Of a stretch of DNA of 8,315 bases, positions 1 to 5,847 are shown piece by piece (within the stretch, counting starts at the first letter, position 1; every line of letters starts with the position of its first letter). The stretch spans positions 1-8,315 of the forward strand of contig JBCCFC010000593.1 of the NCBI GenBank assembly GCA_039029935.1. Direction: 5' to 3'. The notes beneath the pieces were generated by a model. The model was not told the origin of the DNA and made no database searches. It saw only the letters and a list, made by a program, of their open reading frames with translations. Source of the DNA: G039029935 sp039029935 (GTDB lineage: Bacteria; Chloroflexota; Anaerolineae; Caldilineales; Caldilineaceae). The position numbers and the translations under genes were made by a program.

Positions 1-69
1 ACTTTTCCCACTATTTTCATAGGCTTTCACTGCCTCTTGTTTTTTGATGCGTTCGTCATAATTTTTCAT
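1..69 (-). CDS. 5' end of an unidentified gene, cut by window edge
   Basis: Reading the minus strand from position 69, an ATG opens a frame that stays open for 23 codons to the window edge, beginning MKNYDERIKKQEAVKAYENS. The peptide is strongly hydrophilic, rich in Lys, Glu and Asn, and too short to assign to a family. The ATG shares its bases with the TGA of the kinase gene (an ATGA overlap at 66-69), the classic arrangement for translational coupling. This makes a real downstream gene in the same operon likely. No independent Shine-Dalgarno of good quality is visible in front of it; the upstream bases are the A/G-rich tail of the kinase gene, which may serve. Function unknown. Confidence 0.55.
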   Translation of the reverse strand, partial: MKNYDERIKKQEAVKAYENSGKS

Positions 70-935
70 TTCACCAGCTTATCTTCTTTCTCGCTTTTTT
101 TCAACTCCTCCCCCTCTTGGACGAATCCATGACCAACGCCTAAAAATTCATCATCACCAAATCGGGCAAAAGCTCCATCTGCGTCCAAGGTGACAATCGC
201 ATCAATGGGCGTCTTGGCAAGCTCTGTTCTCACTTGGTCAAGAGAGGCTGTCGGTTCAAGGCCGACCAGCACGGCGGTTTGCTCAAGATTTCCGGCCACC
301 ATCTGTGCTTTTGGCGCAAACGTCTCGTAGAACGTGGGGTAGCCTTCAACGATTCGGATGCTTGCAAGGGTCAGCACAAAAGGAACCTCGGCTTCCTCTG
401 CTGCTTGTATACAATGCGACAGTGCAGCTTCGGATTCTGGACCATAGGAGAGTGCAGAGCCATCAAGCAACAGTAGCTCGGCCCCTTGAACCGCGTCGAT
501 GTCAATGTGCGCAGGACTCAATAGTGCATTTGCCCCATGCGTCAAGATGATGGTGCGCACACCATCGTCATCGTGAAGATAGAAGTCATACCCCGTCACA
601 GCATCCTCTTCGAGCTTGGAGAGAAACGCAACTGAGGCTTTTTCACAATTAGAGACAAAGGTTCGACCAAAGGCATCGTCGCCACCAACGGCGATCACGC
701 CGCAGGGTACGCCAGCACGAGCGATAAGGTTTGCCGTGTTGCCAACCGAACCACCGTTACTCGGAGCAGGAAGCGTTCCGCGTTTCTGTTCAAGCGCAAG
801 GCGGATCTCCTCCATTCGCTCCACAGATGGTTCCGTGTAAGTACCTAGCGTCAGACCCAGTTCACGGAGTTCGGCGTTACTAACGGTTAGATTGATACCA
901 ACGGTAACGGCTCCAAGTGCGACTATAGATGTCAT
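66..935 (-). CDS. PfkB/ribokinase-family carbohydrate or nucleoside kinase-like protein, C-terminally atypical
   Basis: This 289-residue protein resembles the adenosine kinase/ribokinase (PfkB) family, cytosolic enzymes that phosphorylate sugars or nucleosides with ATP. The N-terminal strand (IVALGAVTVGINL, residues 4-16) and the family signature GGSVGNTANLIARAG (61-75) are clear. They are followed by a GGDDAFG segment (84-90), a TGYDF segment (114-118) for substrate contact, the NLEQ segment near 216-219 and the VTLDADGAFARFG segment near 248-260. Family members usually run 300-330 residues and carry DTxGAGDAF, whose Asp is the catalytic base. Here that region is shortened: the only similar string is GVGHGF at 266-271, with His in place of Asp, followed by a short charged tail. 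It may be inactive, truncated or highly diverged. The ATG at 935 has GGAGGT (RC of 941-946) about six bases upstream, and the gene lies 37 bases after the peptidase gene. Substrate cannot be named. Confidence 0.8.
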   Translation of the reverse strand: MTSIVALGAVTVGINLTVSNAELRELGLTLGTYTEPSVERMEEIRLALEQKRGTLPAPSNGGSVGNTANLIARAGVPCGVIAVGGDDAFGRTFVSNCEKASVAFLSKLEEDAVTGYDFYLHDDDGVRTIILTHGANALLSPAHIDIDAVQGAELLLLDGSALSYGPESEAALSHCIQAAEEAEVPFVLTLASIRIVEGYPTFYETFAPKAQMVAGNLEQTAVLVGLEPTASLDQVRTELAKTPIDAIVTLDADGAFARFGDDEFLGVGHGFVQEGEELKKSEKEDKLVK

Positions 936-940
936 TCAGC

Positions 941-947
941 ACCTCCA
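941..947 (-). promoter_or_regulatory. Ribosome binding site of the PfkB-like gene
   Basis: The minus strand reads TGGAGGT here, a near-consensus Shine-Dalgarno placed about six bases before the ATG at 935-933. It fixes the kinase start and shows the gene is translated on its own signal and not only by coupling to the upstream peptidase gene. Confidence 0.7.
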
Positions 948-972
948 TTCAACACGGTGGTTACAGTGTTTA

Positions 973-2409
973 TTAGTCATTCCTGCCAAAGTGGGAGTCC
1001 ACGGAATAGGCAGACTCTGCGTCAAAAACCGCCTGCATGGTTGTATCTATGCCGTGCGAGTAATCGGCAAAGGTGAGCGGTGCGTTGATAGCTGGGTCTA
1101 GTTTGCCTGCCGCCACACCCATGAAAATGTTGAGCCAGTAGCAACGACGCCAATCTGTGCAACCATTCTCCCAATCATGATAGCCCGTTGATACGGATAC
1201 CTTGACCCCTGAATTGGGCAGTGTCAATACACCGCCACCTTCGGCCCAGAATTGCGCTCTGTCACCCATCTGTGAACCAACAATTTGGCCTTTGCTATCT
1301 GCGCCATGCTTGGCAAAAGCGGCTGTCACCACTGCGGCTGAGAACGTGCCACCATCGGTTAACGTGTAAATACGGCCATCTGGCTTTACAAGATCAGCCA
1401 TGGCCTTGGCAAAACTTCTCGTTTTTGTGTAGTCCCCACCCGGATTGGACCGCAGATCAAGGACAAGATACGCTGTGGGAGAGCTTTTTAACTGCTCTTG
1501 GATGTCCGCCAGCCACCTTGACAGTGACACATCGTCGGCATCTAGAGTAATTCTCATGCGGATGTAGAAGCCATCATTGGGCAGTTCACCTGTCCATAAA
1601 CGCTTTTCGGGGTGCATCCCATAGTGTGCTAAAGCAACCGTTTCTGGATCAAGAAAGTACCAATCATTCCCGCTCTCAAGCTCTTCTTTAGCGTTCTTTG
1701 CAAGTGCATGGTCAACCACGCGCATCGTCTCTGTTTGGTTCTCTTCCACCAGAACTGTGGTCTCCTGCGTCTTTCCATCCATCAACCGAAGCGTAAGCGA
1801 AACCTGATCGGGTTTCGCTGCCATATTCACACCATGCATTGCTGCTGGAGATGCAAAAAAATAGGGGCTGTTAAAACGGACAGTCGGCTCATTGCCACCA
1901 TAATACTGATTGAGACGCAATACAATCTCCTCTGGCGGAGTACCATCATAGGCAACGACCTGCGCACCGATAAACGCTGCCAACTCTGCATGGGCACGAA
2001 CGATGTAGAGACCGTCATCAAACCAAAAGAAACGCAACGGTAGGCTGTTTAACTGATCCGCCAAATGTGCAATTCTCACATTGGTATGACCATTATCAGC
2101 CAGCGCAACAGCCGCCGCAACCTGCATAGCAAATTCGGTGTCACTCATTGTACCCACCTGTGTGCGCATCTCTTCCACATGCGCTTGAAATTGCGTTTTC
2201 GCTTCCTCAGAAAAACTGTGGTCAATTGTAGTCAGGTTGAGCAGGTAGTCTAAGTCTTGTTCCTGCGCTTCGGCATTGTCTTGCGGCGTTGGAAAATCGG
2301 CTGCTGGGATACGTGGCACAAACCGCCAAAAGAATAGGCCTACGCCGATTGCCGTGAGGACAGTATTGATTAGTAGTAAAACGCCAATTACTTTAAGTAC
2401 CCGTTTCAT
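973..2409 (-). CDS. Membrane-anchored S41-family (tail-specific/tricorn-type) peptidase
   Basis: Using residue numbers that count from the GTG at 2412, residues 4-30 form one hydrophobic segment after a short basic start, so the protein is probably an uncleaved signal-anchor with its body outside the membrane. The body has S41 hallmarks: DNGHT (106-110, His109 a likely catalytic His as in DGHT of this family), VLDLRSNPGG (317-326), and GGTFSAA (354-360) with Ser358 the likely nucleophile. VGSQMGDRAQ (378-387) stands where C-terminal processing peptidases carry the TxGKG lysine. That Lys is absent, so a tricorn/IRBP-like Ser-His-Glu arrangement is more likely; Glu391 is a candidate. No PDZ domain is obvious. 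The ATG at 2409 is preferred over the adjacent in-frame GTG because TGGAGG lies five bases before it. The gene follows a GNAT remnant by 24 bases and precedes the kinase by 37. The natural substrate is unknown. Confidence 0.82.
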   Translation of the reverse strand: MKRVLKVIGVLLLINTVLTAIGVGLFFWRFVPRIPAADFPTPQDNAEAQEQDLDYLLNLTTIDHSFSEEAKTQFQAHVEEMRTQVGTMSDTEFAMQVAAAVALADNGHTNVRIAHLADQLNSLPLRFFWFDDGLYIVRAHAELAAFIGAQVVAYDGTPPEEIVLRLNQYYGGNEPTVRFNSPYFFASPAAMHGVNMAAKPDQVSLTLRLMDGKTQETTVLVEENQTETMRVVDHALAKNAKEELESGNDWYFLDPETVALAHYGMHPEKRLWTGELPNDGFYIRMRITLDADDVSLSRWLADIQEQLKSSPTAYLVLDLRSNPGGDYTKTRSFAKAMADLVKPDGRIYTLTDGGTFSAAVVTAAFAKHGADSKGQIVGSQMGDRAQFWAEGGGVLTLPNSGVKVSVSTGYHDWENGCTDWRRCYWLNIFMGVAAGKLDPAINAPLTFADYSHGIDTTMQAVFDAESAYSVDSHFGRND

Positions 2410-2414
2410 CACGT

Positions 2415-2420
2415 CCTCCA
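2415..2420 (-). promoter_or_regulatory. Ribosome binding site deciding the peptidase start
   Basis: The minus strand reads TGGAGG-ACGTG-ATG. Spacing to the ATG at 2409-2407 is five bases, while the in-frame GTG at 2412-2410 would leave only two bases after the GG. The ATG is therefore the better start, giving a 478-residue protein. Confidence 0.65.
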
Positions 2421-2433
2421 GATAACACTCATT

Positions 2434-2656
2434 TTACGTTTTCAACTTCATCATAAATTTTCGCGGCTCAGGCAGCACAGTACAACCAAACTGCTTATAG
2501 AGACCATGCGCATCCTGTGTCGCCAATACCCACTATCTGCGTTGAAGATTGGGATGTTCTGTTACGACTTTCATCATCTATTTGCCCAACCCTTGCCTCT
2601 GGAATTCTTCTAGTGAAAATATCCGATTGGCTACCAAGGTACGTCCGAAAATAGCT
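2434..2656 (-). pseudogene. 3' remnant of a GNAT-family N-acetyltransferase gene with in-frame stops
   Basis: In one minus-strand frame the stretch encodes, in order, SLEEFQRQGLGK, stop, MMKVVTEHPNLQRR, stop, WVLATQDAHGLYKQFGCTV, then LPEPRKFMMKLKT and a TAA at 2434-2436. RQGLGK fits the acetyl-CoA pyrophosphate loop (R/QxxGxG/A). A WxLAT-DAHGLY-x-x-FGF string is familiar from the C-terminal half of small GNAT enzymes of about 140 residues. The two internal TAG codons are at 2578-2580 and 2533-2535. In homologues I recall, the first corresponds to a Trp (GKW), as expected from TGG to TAG. The N-terminal half is missing: upstream similarity fades at the end of the hydrolase gene. It is a dead gene inside the operon, and its final stop is only 24 bases before the peptidase ATG. 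Confidence 0.8.
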
Positions 2657-3555
2657 CATAGCTCGAAAACGTCCATATCGTTTGCATAGGCGACCTCGCC
2701 TGTGAAGCCGCCTTCACGAATCTCGCGAAACACATCGTCTGGTCCTACACCCTTGTATATAATTTGATGGGTGAAGACGAGCAATTTAGGCTGGGCTTCC
2801 GCCGCAATTGCACCCAATGCGCGTGCAGATGTGTGCATGGTCGAAAAATAGGCATCCCAACTCGGTGGCAGTTCTGTTAATCCCGATTGACAGTAGACGC
2901 TGTGAACGAGCGCGTCACATTCTTTTGCTTTCTCCGCCATGATAGGCACAGCTATTGTATCGGCTGAAAAGACAACAACTTTATCAGGCGTCACAAACTT
3001 CAATCCGTAGGTCTCTAATCCGCCGTGGTCAACTGGAAACGCCTCGACCGAGACACGTTCATCGGTGTAGATAATGCCATCTTTATGCTCAACGACCTCC
3101 AGTGAGATGTCACCAAGCGGAATCGAGCCACTGCGCTGATGTTCGGCAATGCCCTCTGCAAACATGTCAAGCGACCCATGTGCAATCTTGCCAATCCCCT
3201 TTGGGCCAAATATCCTGAGCGTCTCACTTCGCCCTTTGACCCAGTTGCTGATGATGAAGGCGGGGATGCCCAGCGTGTGATCGGGGTGCAGATGGGTGAC
3301 AAACAGACGCGTGAGTTTTGGGTAATCGAATGCCGTCAGCCCCATCGTGCGTGCATCCATCTGCCGCTGGAGTGACCCACTGCCGCAGTCTATCAGATAG
3401 GGTTGGTCATCCACAATTAACGCAAATGAAGATTGATAGCGGTTTGGCTGCAAAGATGGCGTATCAGTGCCCAGGATAACAAGTTTTATTCGGGAAATGT
3501 TGTCACTTGGTGTGTCAAAAGTCAACTTTGCACTATCCTTAAAGCTCAAACACAT
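2656..3555 (-). CDS. MBL-fold metallohydrolase of the RNase Z/arylsulfatase type
   Basis: The protein of 299 residues is a metallo-beta-lactamase-fold hydrolase, probably cytosolic and binding two zinc ions. The fold starts at IKLVILGTDTPS (23-34), the GTGTP-like opening of RNase Z relatives. Metal ligands can be followed in order: THLHPDH (87-93; His88, His90, Asp92, His93), His177 in PVDHGG, Asp199 in FSADT and His263 in FTHQI. DCGSG (56-60) is also typical. This complete set argues for an active enzyme; the family includes tRNA 3' endonucleases, arylsulfatases and lactonase-like enzymes, and I cannot choose between them. There is no long exosite arm insert as in true RNase Z, so a small-molecule hydrolase is more likely. 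About 20 residues precede the fold. The ATG at 3555 has GAGG four bases upstream. It is the first gene of the minus-strand operon. Confidence 0.88.
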   Translation of the reverse strand: MCLSFKDSAKLTFDTPSDNISRIKLVILGTDTPSLQPNRYQSSFALIVDDQPYLIDCGSGSLQRQMDARTMGLTAFDYPKLTRLFVTHLHPDHTLGIPAFIISNWVKGRSETLRIFGPKGIGKIAHGSLDMFAEGIAEHQRSGSIPLGDISLEVVEHKDGIIYTDERVSVEAFPVDHGGLETYGLKFVTPDKVVVFSADTIAVPIMAEKAKECDALVHSVYCQSGLTELPPSWDAYFSTMHTSARALGAIAAEAQPKLLVFTHQIIYKGVGPDDVFREIREGGFTGEVAYANDMDVFEL

Positions 3556-3577
3556 CGTTCCTCATTCCTCACATAAA

Positions 3578-3605
3578 ATTTTATACTTTTCTATTCAATT
3601 AACAA
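3578..3605 (-). promoter_or_regulatory. Candidate sigma70-type promoter for the minus-strand operon
   Basis: On the minus strand, TTGTTA (RC of 3600-3605) and TAAAAT (RC of 3578-3583) are separated by 16 bases in an AT-rich stretch just upstream of the hydrolase gene. Start of transcription would fall near 3571, leaving a short leader with the GAGG at 3560-3563. It lies wholly outside the IS, whose left end is at 3617. AT-rich sequence gives such matches by chance, so this is moderate evidence only. Confidence 0.35.
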
Positions 3606-3616
3606 AGCTGATGTAA

Positions 3617-3643
3617 CTGTAATGTTCAGAAAGAGGTTGAACA
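3617..3643 (+). repeat. Left terminal inverted repeat of the IS
   Basis: This 27-bp sequence starts CTGTAATG and ends GTTGAACA. The reverse complement of 5150-5176 matches it at 25 of 27 positions (T/G at repeat position 9, T/A at position 21). Matching stops sharply at both ends, which sets the IS boundary. The repeat is the expected binding site for the N-terminal helix-turn-helix domains of the transposase. Confidence 0.85.
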
Positions 3644-3647
3644 AATG

Positions 3648-3665
3648 AAGGGGGTATAGTAAAAT
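3648..3665 (+). promoter_or_regulatory. Ribosome binding site and -10-like sequence before the transposase
   Basis: AAGGGGG (3648-3654) is one base from the AAGGAGG consensus, about 11 bases before the ATG at 3666, on the long side. TTGAAC (3637-3642, inside the left repeat) and TAAAAT (3660-3665) are 17 bases apart and look like a promoter. That promoter would start transcripts inside the gene, so it either serves an internal start or is coincidental. TATAGT (3655-3660) is an alternative -10 without a well-spaced -35. Confidence 0.35.
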
Positions 3666-4598
3666 ATGAGAATGATTACAGTGAAGACATATTACCGGGT
3701 AACAACGGTGCAGCAAAGAAAATTGCTATTCAGAACATGGGAAGAGACGGGGAATGTGACATTGGCAGCTCAAAAGGCAAAAGTAAGTCGAGGAACATTC
3801 TACAATTGGCAAGAGAGATATGAGAAAAATGGGTTCGCAGGACTAGAAAAGTATGGAAGTAAAGCACCTAAAAAGACACGAAAAGTATCGAAAGAAATAG
3901 AAGAAAAGGTAATAGAAAAACGGCGAAAAAATCCGAAATGGGGTAAGCAAAGAATAGCGGATGAGATGATGAAAGAAAATGAGTGGCAACCAGTGGTCAG
4001 TGCGAACACGGTGAGAAGAATCCTAGAGGAGGCGGGATTATGGGGAGTGGAGAAGGCAGTAGCTGGCGAGAAGAACGAGGGTTTAGCATGTCGGCATGCA
4101 GAAAGAGCAGACCAAAGCTATAATGTAGATTTATGTTATGTGCCAGCGACCCACGAAAGTGAAGAAAAGTTACCAGCAGTGAGCGGTTCATCAGGACGGC
4201 TCAAGGTAGAAAAGATACAAGAAGAGAGTAGCGAAAAGACATGGCCGGGTCGAGTATTTGAGGACCAAACGGTGACATACGAAGAGGCAATGAAGAGCTT
4301 CGTGGAACGGTCAAGAGGTGAAGAAGAAGAGGAAGAGGAAGTAGCCATCAGTGAGGGCATGAAAGAAAAAACCAGTGAGCAAGAAATTCGTAAGGCTGAG
4401 AGAAGAGCATTGAACCAAGAGTCGGATGAGTTACGGATCGAACGCCGTAAGATTCGTATAAATCGGCACATAGAAGACGATGCTTGGCGAGAGATGCGAG
4501 TCGAACGTAAGGAATCGGTTAATACCCATAATGCGCTCTCTGAGGAACAAGAACAAATGCAGGAAAAAGAGGCCAAAAAAGTTGCCGATACAGAGTGA
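3666..4598 (+). CDS. Transposase, N-terminal part: helix-turn-helix DNA-binding domains, first catalytic Asp and charged insertion
   Basis: This 310-residue frame is the front part of a transposase that continues in the same frame after the TGA at 4596-4598. Residues about 14-62 form a helix-turn-helix (VTLAAQKAKVSRGTFYNWQERY, residues 31-52), followed by a second DNA-binding unit at about 74-125 (NPKWGKQRIADEMM, TVRRILEEAGLW), the usual IS481/IS3 order. The integrase-like catalytic domain opens with YNVDLCYVP (152-160), whose Asp155 is the likely first catalytic residue. From about 165 the domain is interrupted by a hydrophilic insertion: a stretch containing WPGRVFED (193-200), a run of seven Glu (219-225), then Glu/Arg/Lys-rich helix predicted to be coiled coil. 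As it stands the product lacks the second Asp and the Glu, so it cannot catalyse transposition, but it might bind the IS ends as a truncated repressor. Codons are strikingly purine-rich up to about 4380. Confidence 0.8.
   Translation: MRMITVKTYYRVTTVQQRKLLFRTWEETGNVTLAAQKAKVSRGTFYNWQERYEKNGFAGLEKYGSKAPKKTRKVSKEIEEKVIEKRRKNPKWGKQRIADEMMKENEWQPVVSANTVRRILEEAGLWGVEKAVAGEKNEGLACRHAERADQSYNVDLCYVPATHESEEKLPAVSGSSGRLKVEKIQEESSEKTWPGRVFEDQTVTYEEAMKSFVERSRGEEEEEEEVAISEGMKEKTSEQEIRKAERRALNQESDELRIERRKIRINRHIEDDAWREMRVERKESVNTHNALSEEQEQMQEKEAKKVADTE
4596..4598 (+). other. In-frame TGA interrupting the transposase, probably a former TGG
   Basis: The TGA is codon 311 of a frame otherwise open from 3666 to 5147. 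Three similar units in the charged insertion align around it: EDDAW (Trp274), ADTE-stop (311) and EDQNW (Trp332), each preceded by basic residues. The stop falls where the other two units have Trp. A single G-to-A change, TGG to TGA, therefore explains the break. UGA read-through or recoding cannot be ruled out from sequence. Confidence 0.7.
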
Positions 4599-5147
4599 AA
4601 ATCGCTCTTTGCAAAACGTCGCTCAATACTAGCCGAACGACGAGTTGAGGACCAAAATTGGTGTGAGAAACGCGCCTCTATCAAACAACGTCTCTTCGAT
4701 CTCCCCCTTATCACCTCATGGATTGCTATCCTTGTCATTATTGACAATTGTACCCGCCAGTGTATCAAATTGCCGATTTTTGTGCATGGACAGCATGTCA
4801 CCTCTAGTATGGTTGTTGATGAGTTGAGGCCTCTCCCCCCTCATGAGTTACAGTTCCTCATTACCGACCGTGGCACCCATTTTGCTGCCGATGAGTTCAA
4901 GACCCTTTTAGATAGGGAGGACTTTTTGCATGTCCTTATTGCTCGACATAGACTCCAATCCAATGGCATCGCCGAACGCTTTGTTCGTACCACCAAAGAG
5001 TGGCTCAAGGATAAGTCTTGGTCTAATGAACAAGAGTTGGACGCCCTCTTGCAACAATTTTTGCTTGAATACAACGACCGCCCCCATCAAGGGCTTCCAA
5101 CCCCCGACCTTTCTCCCAACGAGTTTGCCCGCCGTCTTTGTCCCTAA
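4599..5147 (+). pseudogene. Transposase, C-terminal part of the interrupted frame: rest of the catalytic domain
   Basis: The frame continues without shift from the N-terminal part for 182 codons to a TAA at 5145-5147. Numbered on the joined protein, the insertion ends near 345 and the catalytic fold resumes at LITSWIAILVIIDNCTRQ (348-365). It continues through LITDRGTHF (398-406, Asp401) and RLQSNGIAERFVRT (429-442, Glu437). Exactly 35 residues separate Asp401 from Glu437, the DD(35)E spacing of IS3/IS481 and retroviral integrases. It closes with YNDRPHQGLP (469-478), typical of IS481 ends. All three catalytic residues survive, so only the stop codon breaks the gene. The first usable start would be a TTG at 4770 or an ATG at 4809, neither with a visible Shine-Dalgarno, so independent translation is doubtful. 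Codon use is pyrimidine-rich, unlike the N-terminal part. Confidence 0.8.
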
Positions 5148-5149
5148 AC

Positions 5150-5176
5150 TGTTCATCCTCTTTCTGACCATTACAG
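5150..5176 (-). repeat. Right terminal inverted repeat of the IS
   Basis: Read on the minus strand, this is the 27-bp partner of the left repeat with two differences. It begins only two bases after the transposase TAA, so the gene runs practically to the end of the element. The identity ends at 5176, where unrelated coding-like sequence begins. Confidence 0.85.
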
Positions 5177-5685
5177 AAACGTACACCTTTGAACAAAACT
5201 CTATCTATGACATTGGCGGGCGACGGGTACGTACAACAGAAATAGACCTTGATGCAGACTTGACAGTTCAATGGGGGCAAGTAACCGAGGAATCGTTTTG
5301 CGGAACGGCGTACCTAGAAATTAATAGACACGAAACAGGCTACCATATATATCAAAGAGCGGAGGATGACTATGAAACGAATTACGACATTGCTACTATA
5401 CCCCTGCAACTAGACATTTCTTACCTCATGACAAGCCCGCTTTGTGCGGATTTTACCCAAACAGAGAGGTTGGCATTAGCCCTATTACCCAGCATAGAAC
5501 TGTCAAGAATTGCCATTGCGCATGTGTCGATTGAGGAAAGCAATATCGGTGGGACGGATGGACGAGCCACAAGAATCAAATCCATCCGTGGCAAACAAAC
5601 CGTTGACGGCGTTTATCAGTGGCAAAAAGATGGACAACTCCACCAGTATCAATATGGATGGAGCCAATTTATACGCAATCAATAG
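5177..5685 (+). pseudogene. Orphan 3' end of an unrecognised gene truncated at the IS
   Basis: Directly after the right inverted repeat a frame is open for 169 codons to a TAG at 5683-5685, without a credible start: the first in-frame ATG is at 5428, and no Shine-Dalgarno-preceded start is seen. The predicted chain is soluble, with balanced composition, runs such as GGRRVRTTEIDLD and GTAYLEINRHETGYHIYQ, and a tail GVYQWQKDGQLHQYQYGW. It has two Cys and no membrane segment, and looks like genuine coding sequence. I do not recognise the family. The same frame is open to the left into the IS (to 4930), but there it is only a shadow of the transposase. The matching 5' part is absent from the 61 bases between the hydrolase gene and the IS. 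A deletion or rearrangement next to the IS probably removed it. Confidence 0.55.
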
Positions 5686-5732
5686 AAAATCATACGTTGC
5701 GAATTGAACTGTATCGTGTCTATTTCTACTGT

Positions 5733-5762
5733 TTGCCAAGGAAGAGTCGCTGTGTGTATAAT
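5733..5762 (+). promoter_or_regulatory. Sigma70-type promoter for the sugar transport operon
   Basis: TTGCCA (5733-5738) and a perfect TATAAT (5757-5762) are separated by 18 bases in the 162-base gap between the orphan remnant and the first permease gene. Transcription would start near 5769, leaving an untranslated leader of about 80 bases. No clear operator palindrome, riboswitch or terminator hairpin is visible in the rest of the gap (5686-5847). Confidence 0.6.
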
Positions 5763-5847
5763 AAATGATAGAACTAATTTTTTTGATCAATACAGATAAA
5801 AACAATACTTTGTCTGTGCGGGGCATTGTGTTGAAGGAGATCCATGT

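Larger units (their letters stand above)
3617..5176 (+). mobile_element. Insertion sequence, IS481/IS3-superfamily type with enlarged transposase
   Basis: The 1560-bp element is delimited by near-perfect 27-bp terminal inverted repeats and holds one DDE transposase frame on the plus strand. IS481 elements are usually about 1.0-1.3 kb; the extra length here is explained by a charged insertion within the catalytic domain of the transposase. A single TGA interrupts the gene, so this copy is probably inactive unless the stop is read through or transposase is supplied in trans. The flanks show no convincing target duplication: the best is an imperfect 5-bp pair, GTAAC against GAAAC, if the element is taken as 3618-5175. 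That may mean a rearrangement after insertion. Family placement rests on domain order and the DD(35)E spacing, not on a database match. Confidence 0.85.

Noticed and set aside
2410..2412. GTG as start of the peptidase gene
   Set aside because: Only two bases would separate it from the TGGAGGAC ribosome binding site; the next codon, ATG, has proper spacing.
4136..4801. A 221-codon minus-strand frame, Ser/Arg-rich
   Set aside because: It is the antisense of the Glu/Arg-rich insertion of the transposase; Glu and Arg codons give Ser, Phe and Arg on the other strand. No Shine-Dalgarno or family motif.
3612..5181. Extending the IS outward to nearby TGTA strings on both sides (TGTAA on the left, TGTACG on the right)
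   Set aside because: The strings lie at different distances from the matching repeat and identity stops at CTGTAATG, so the boundary was kept at 3617 and 5176.
4930..5685. A 251-codon plus-strand frame running from inside the transposase into the right flank
   Set aside because: Its first part reads the transposase in another frame and crosses the right inverted repeat of the IS. Only the part after 5176 looks like real protein, so it is annotated as a 3' remnant.
5503..5826. A 107-codon minus-strand frame
   Set aside because: It overlaps the remnant frame and the promoter region, has no Shine-Dalgarno and no recognisable motif.
5844..5846. ATG four bases before the chosen MalF-type start
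   Set aside because: It is out of frame and reaches a TGA after two further codons.
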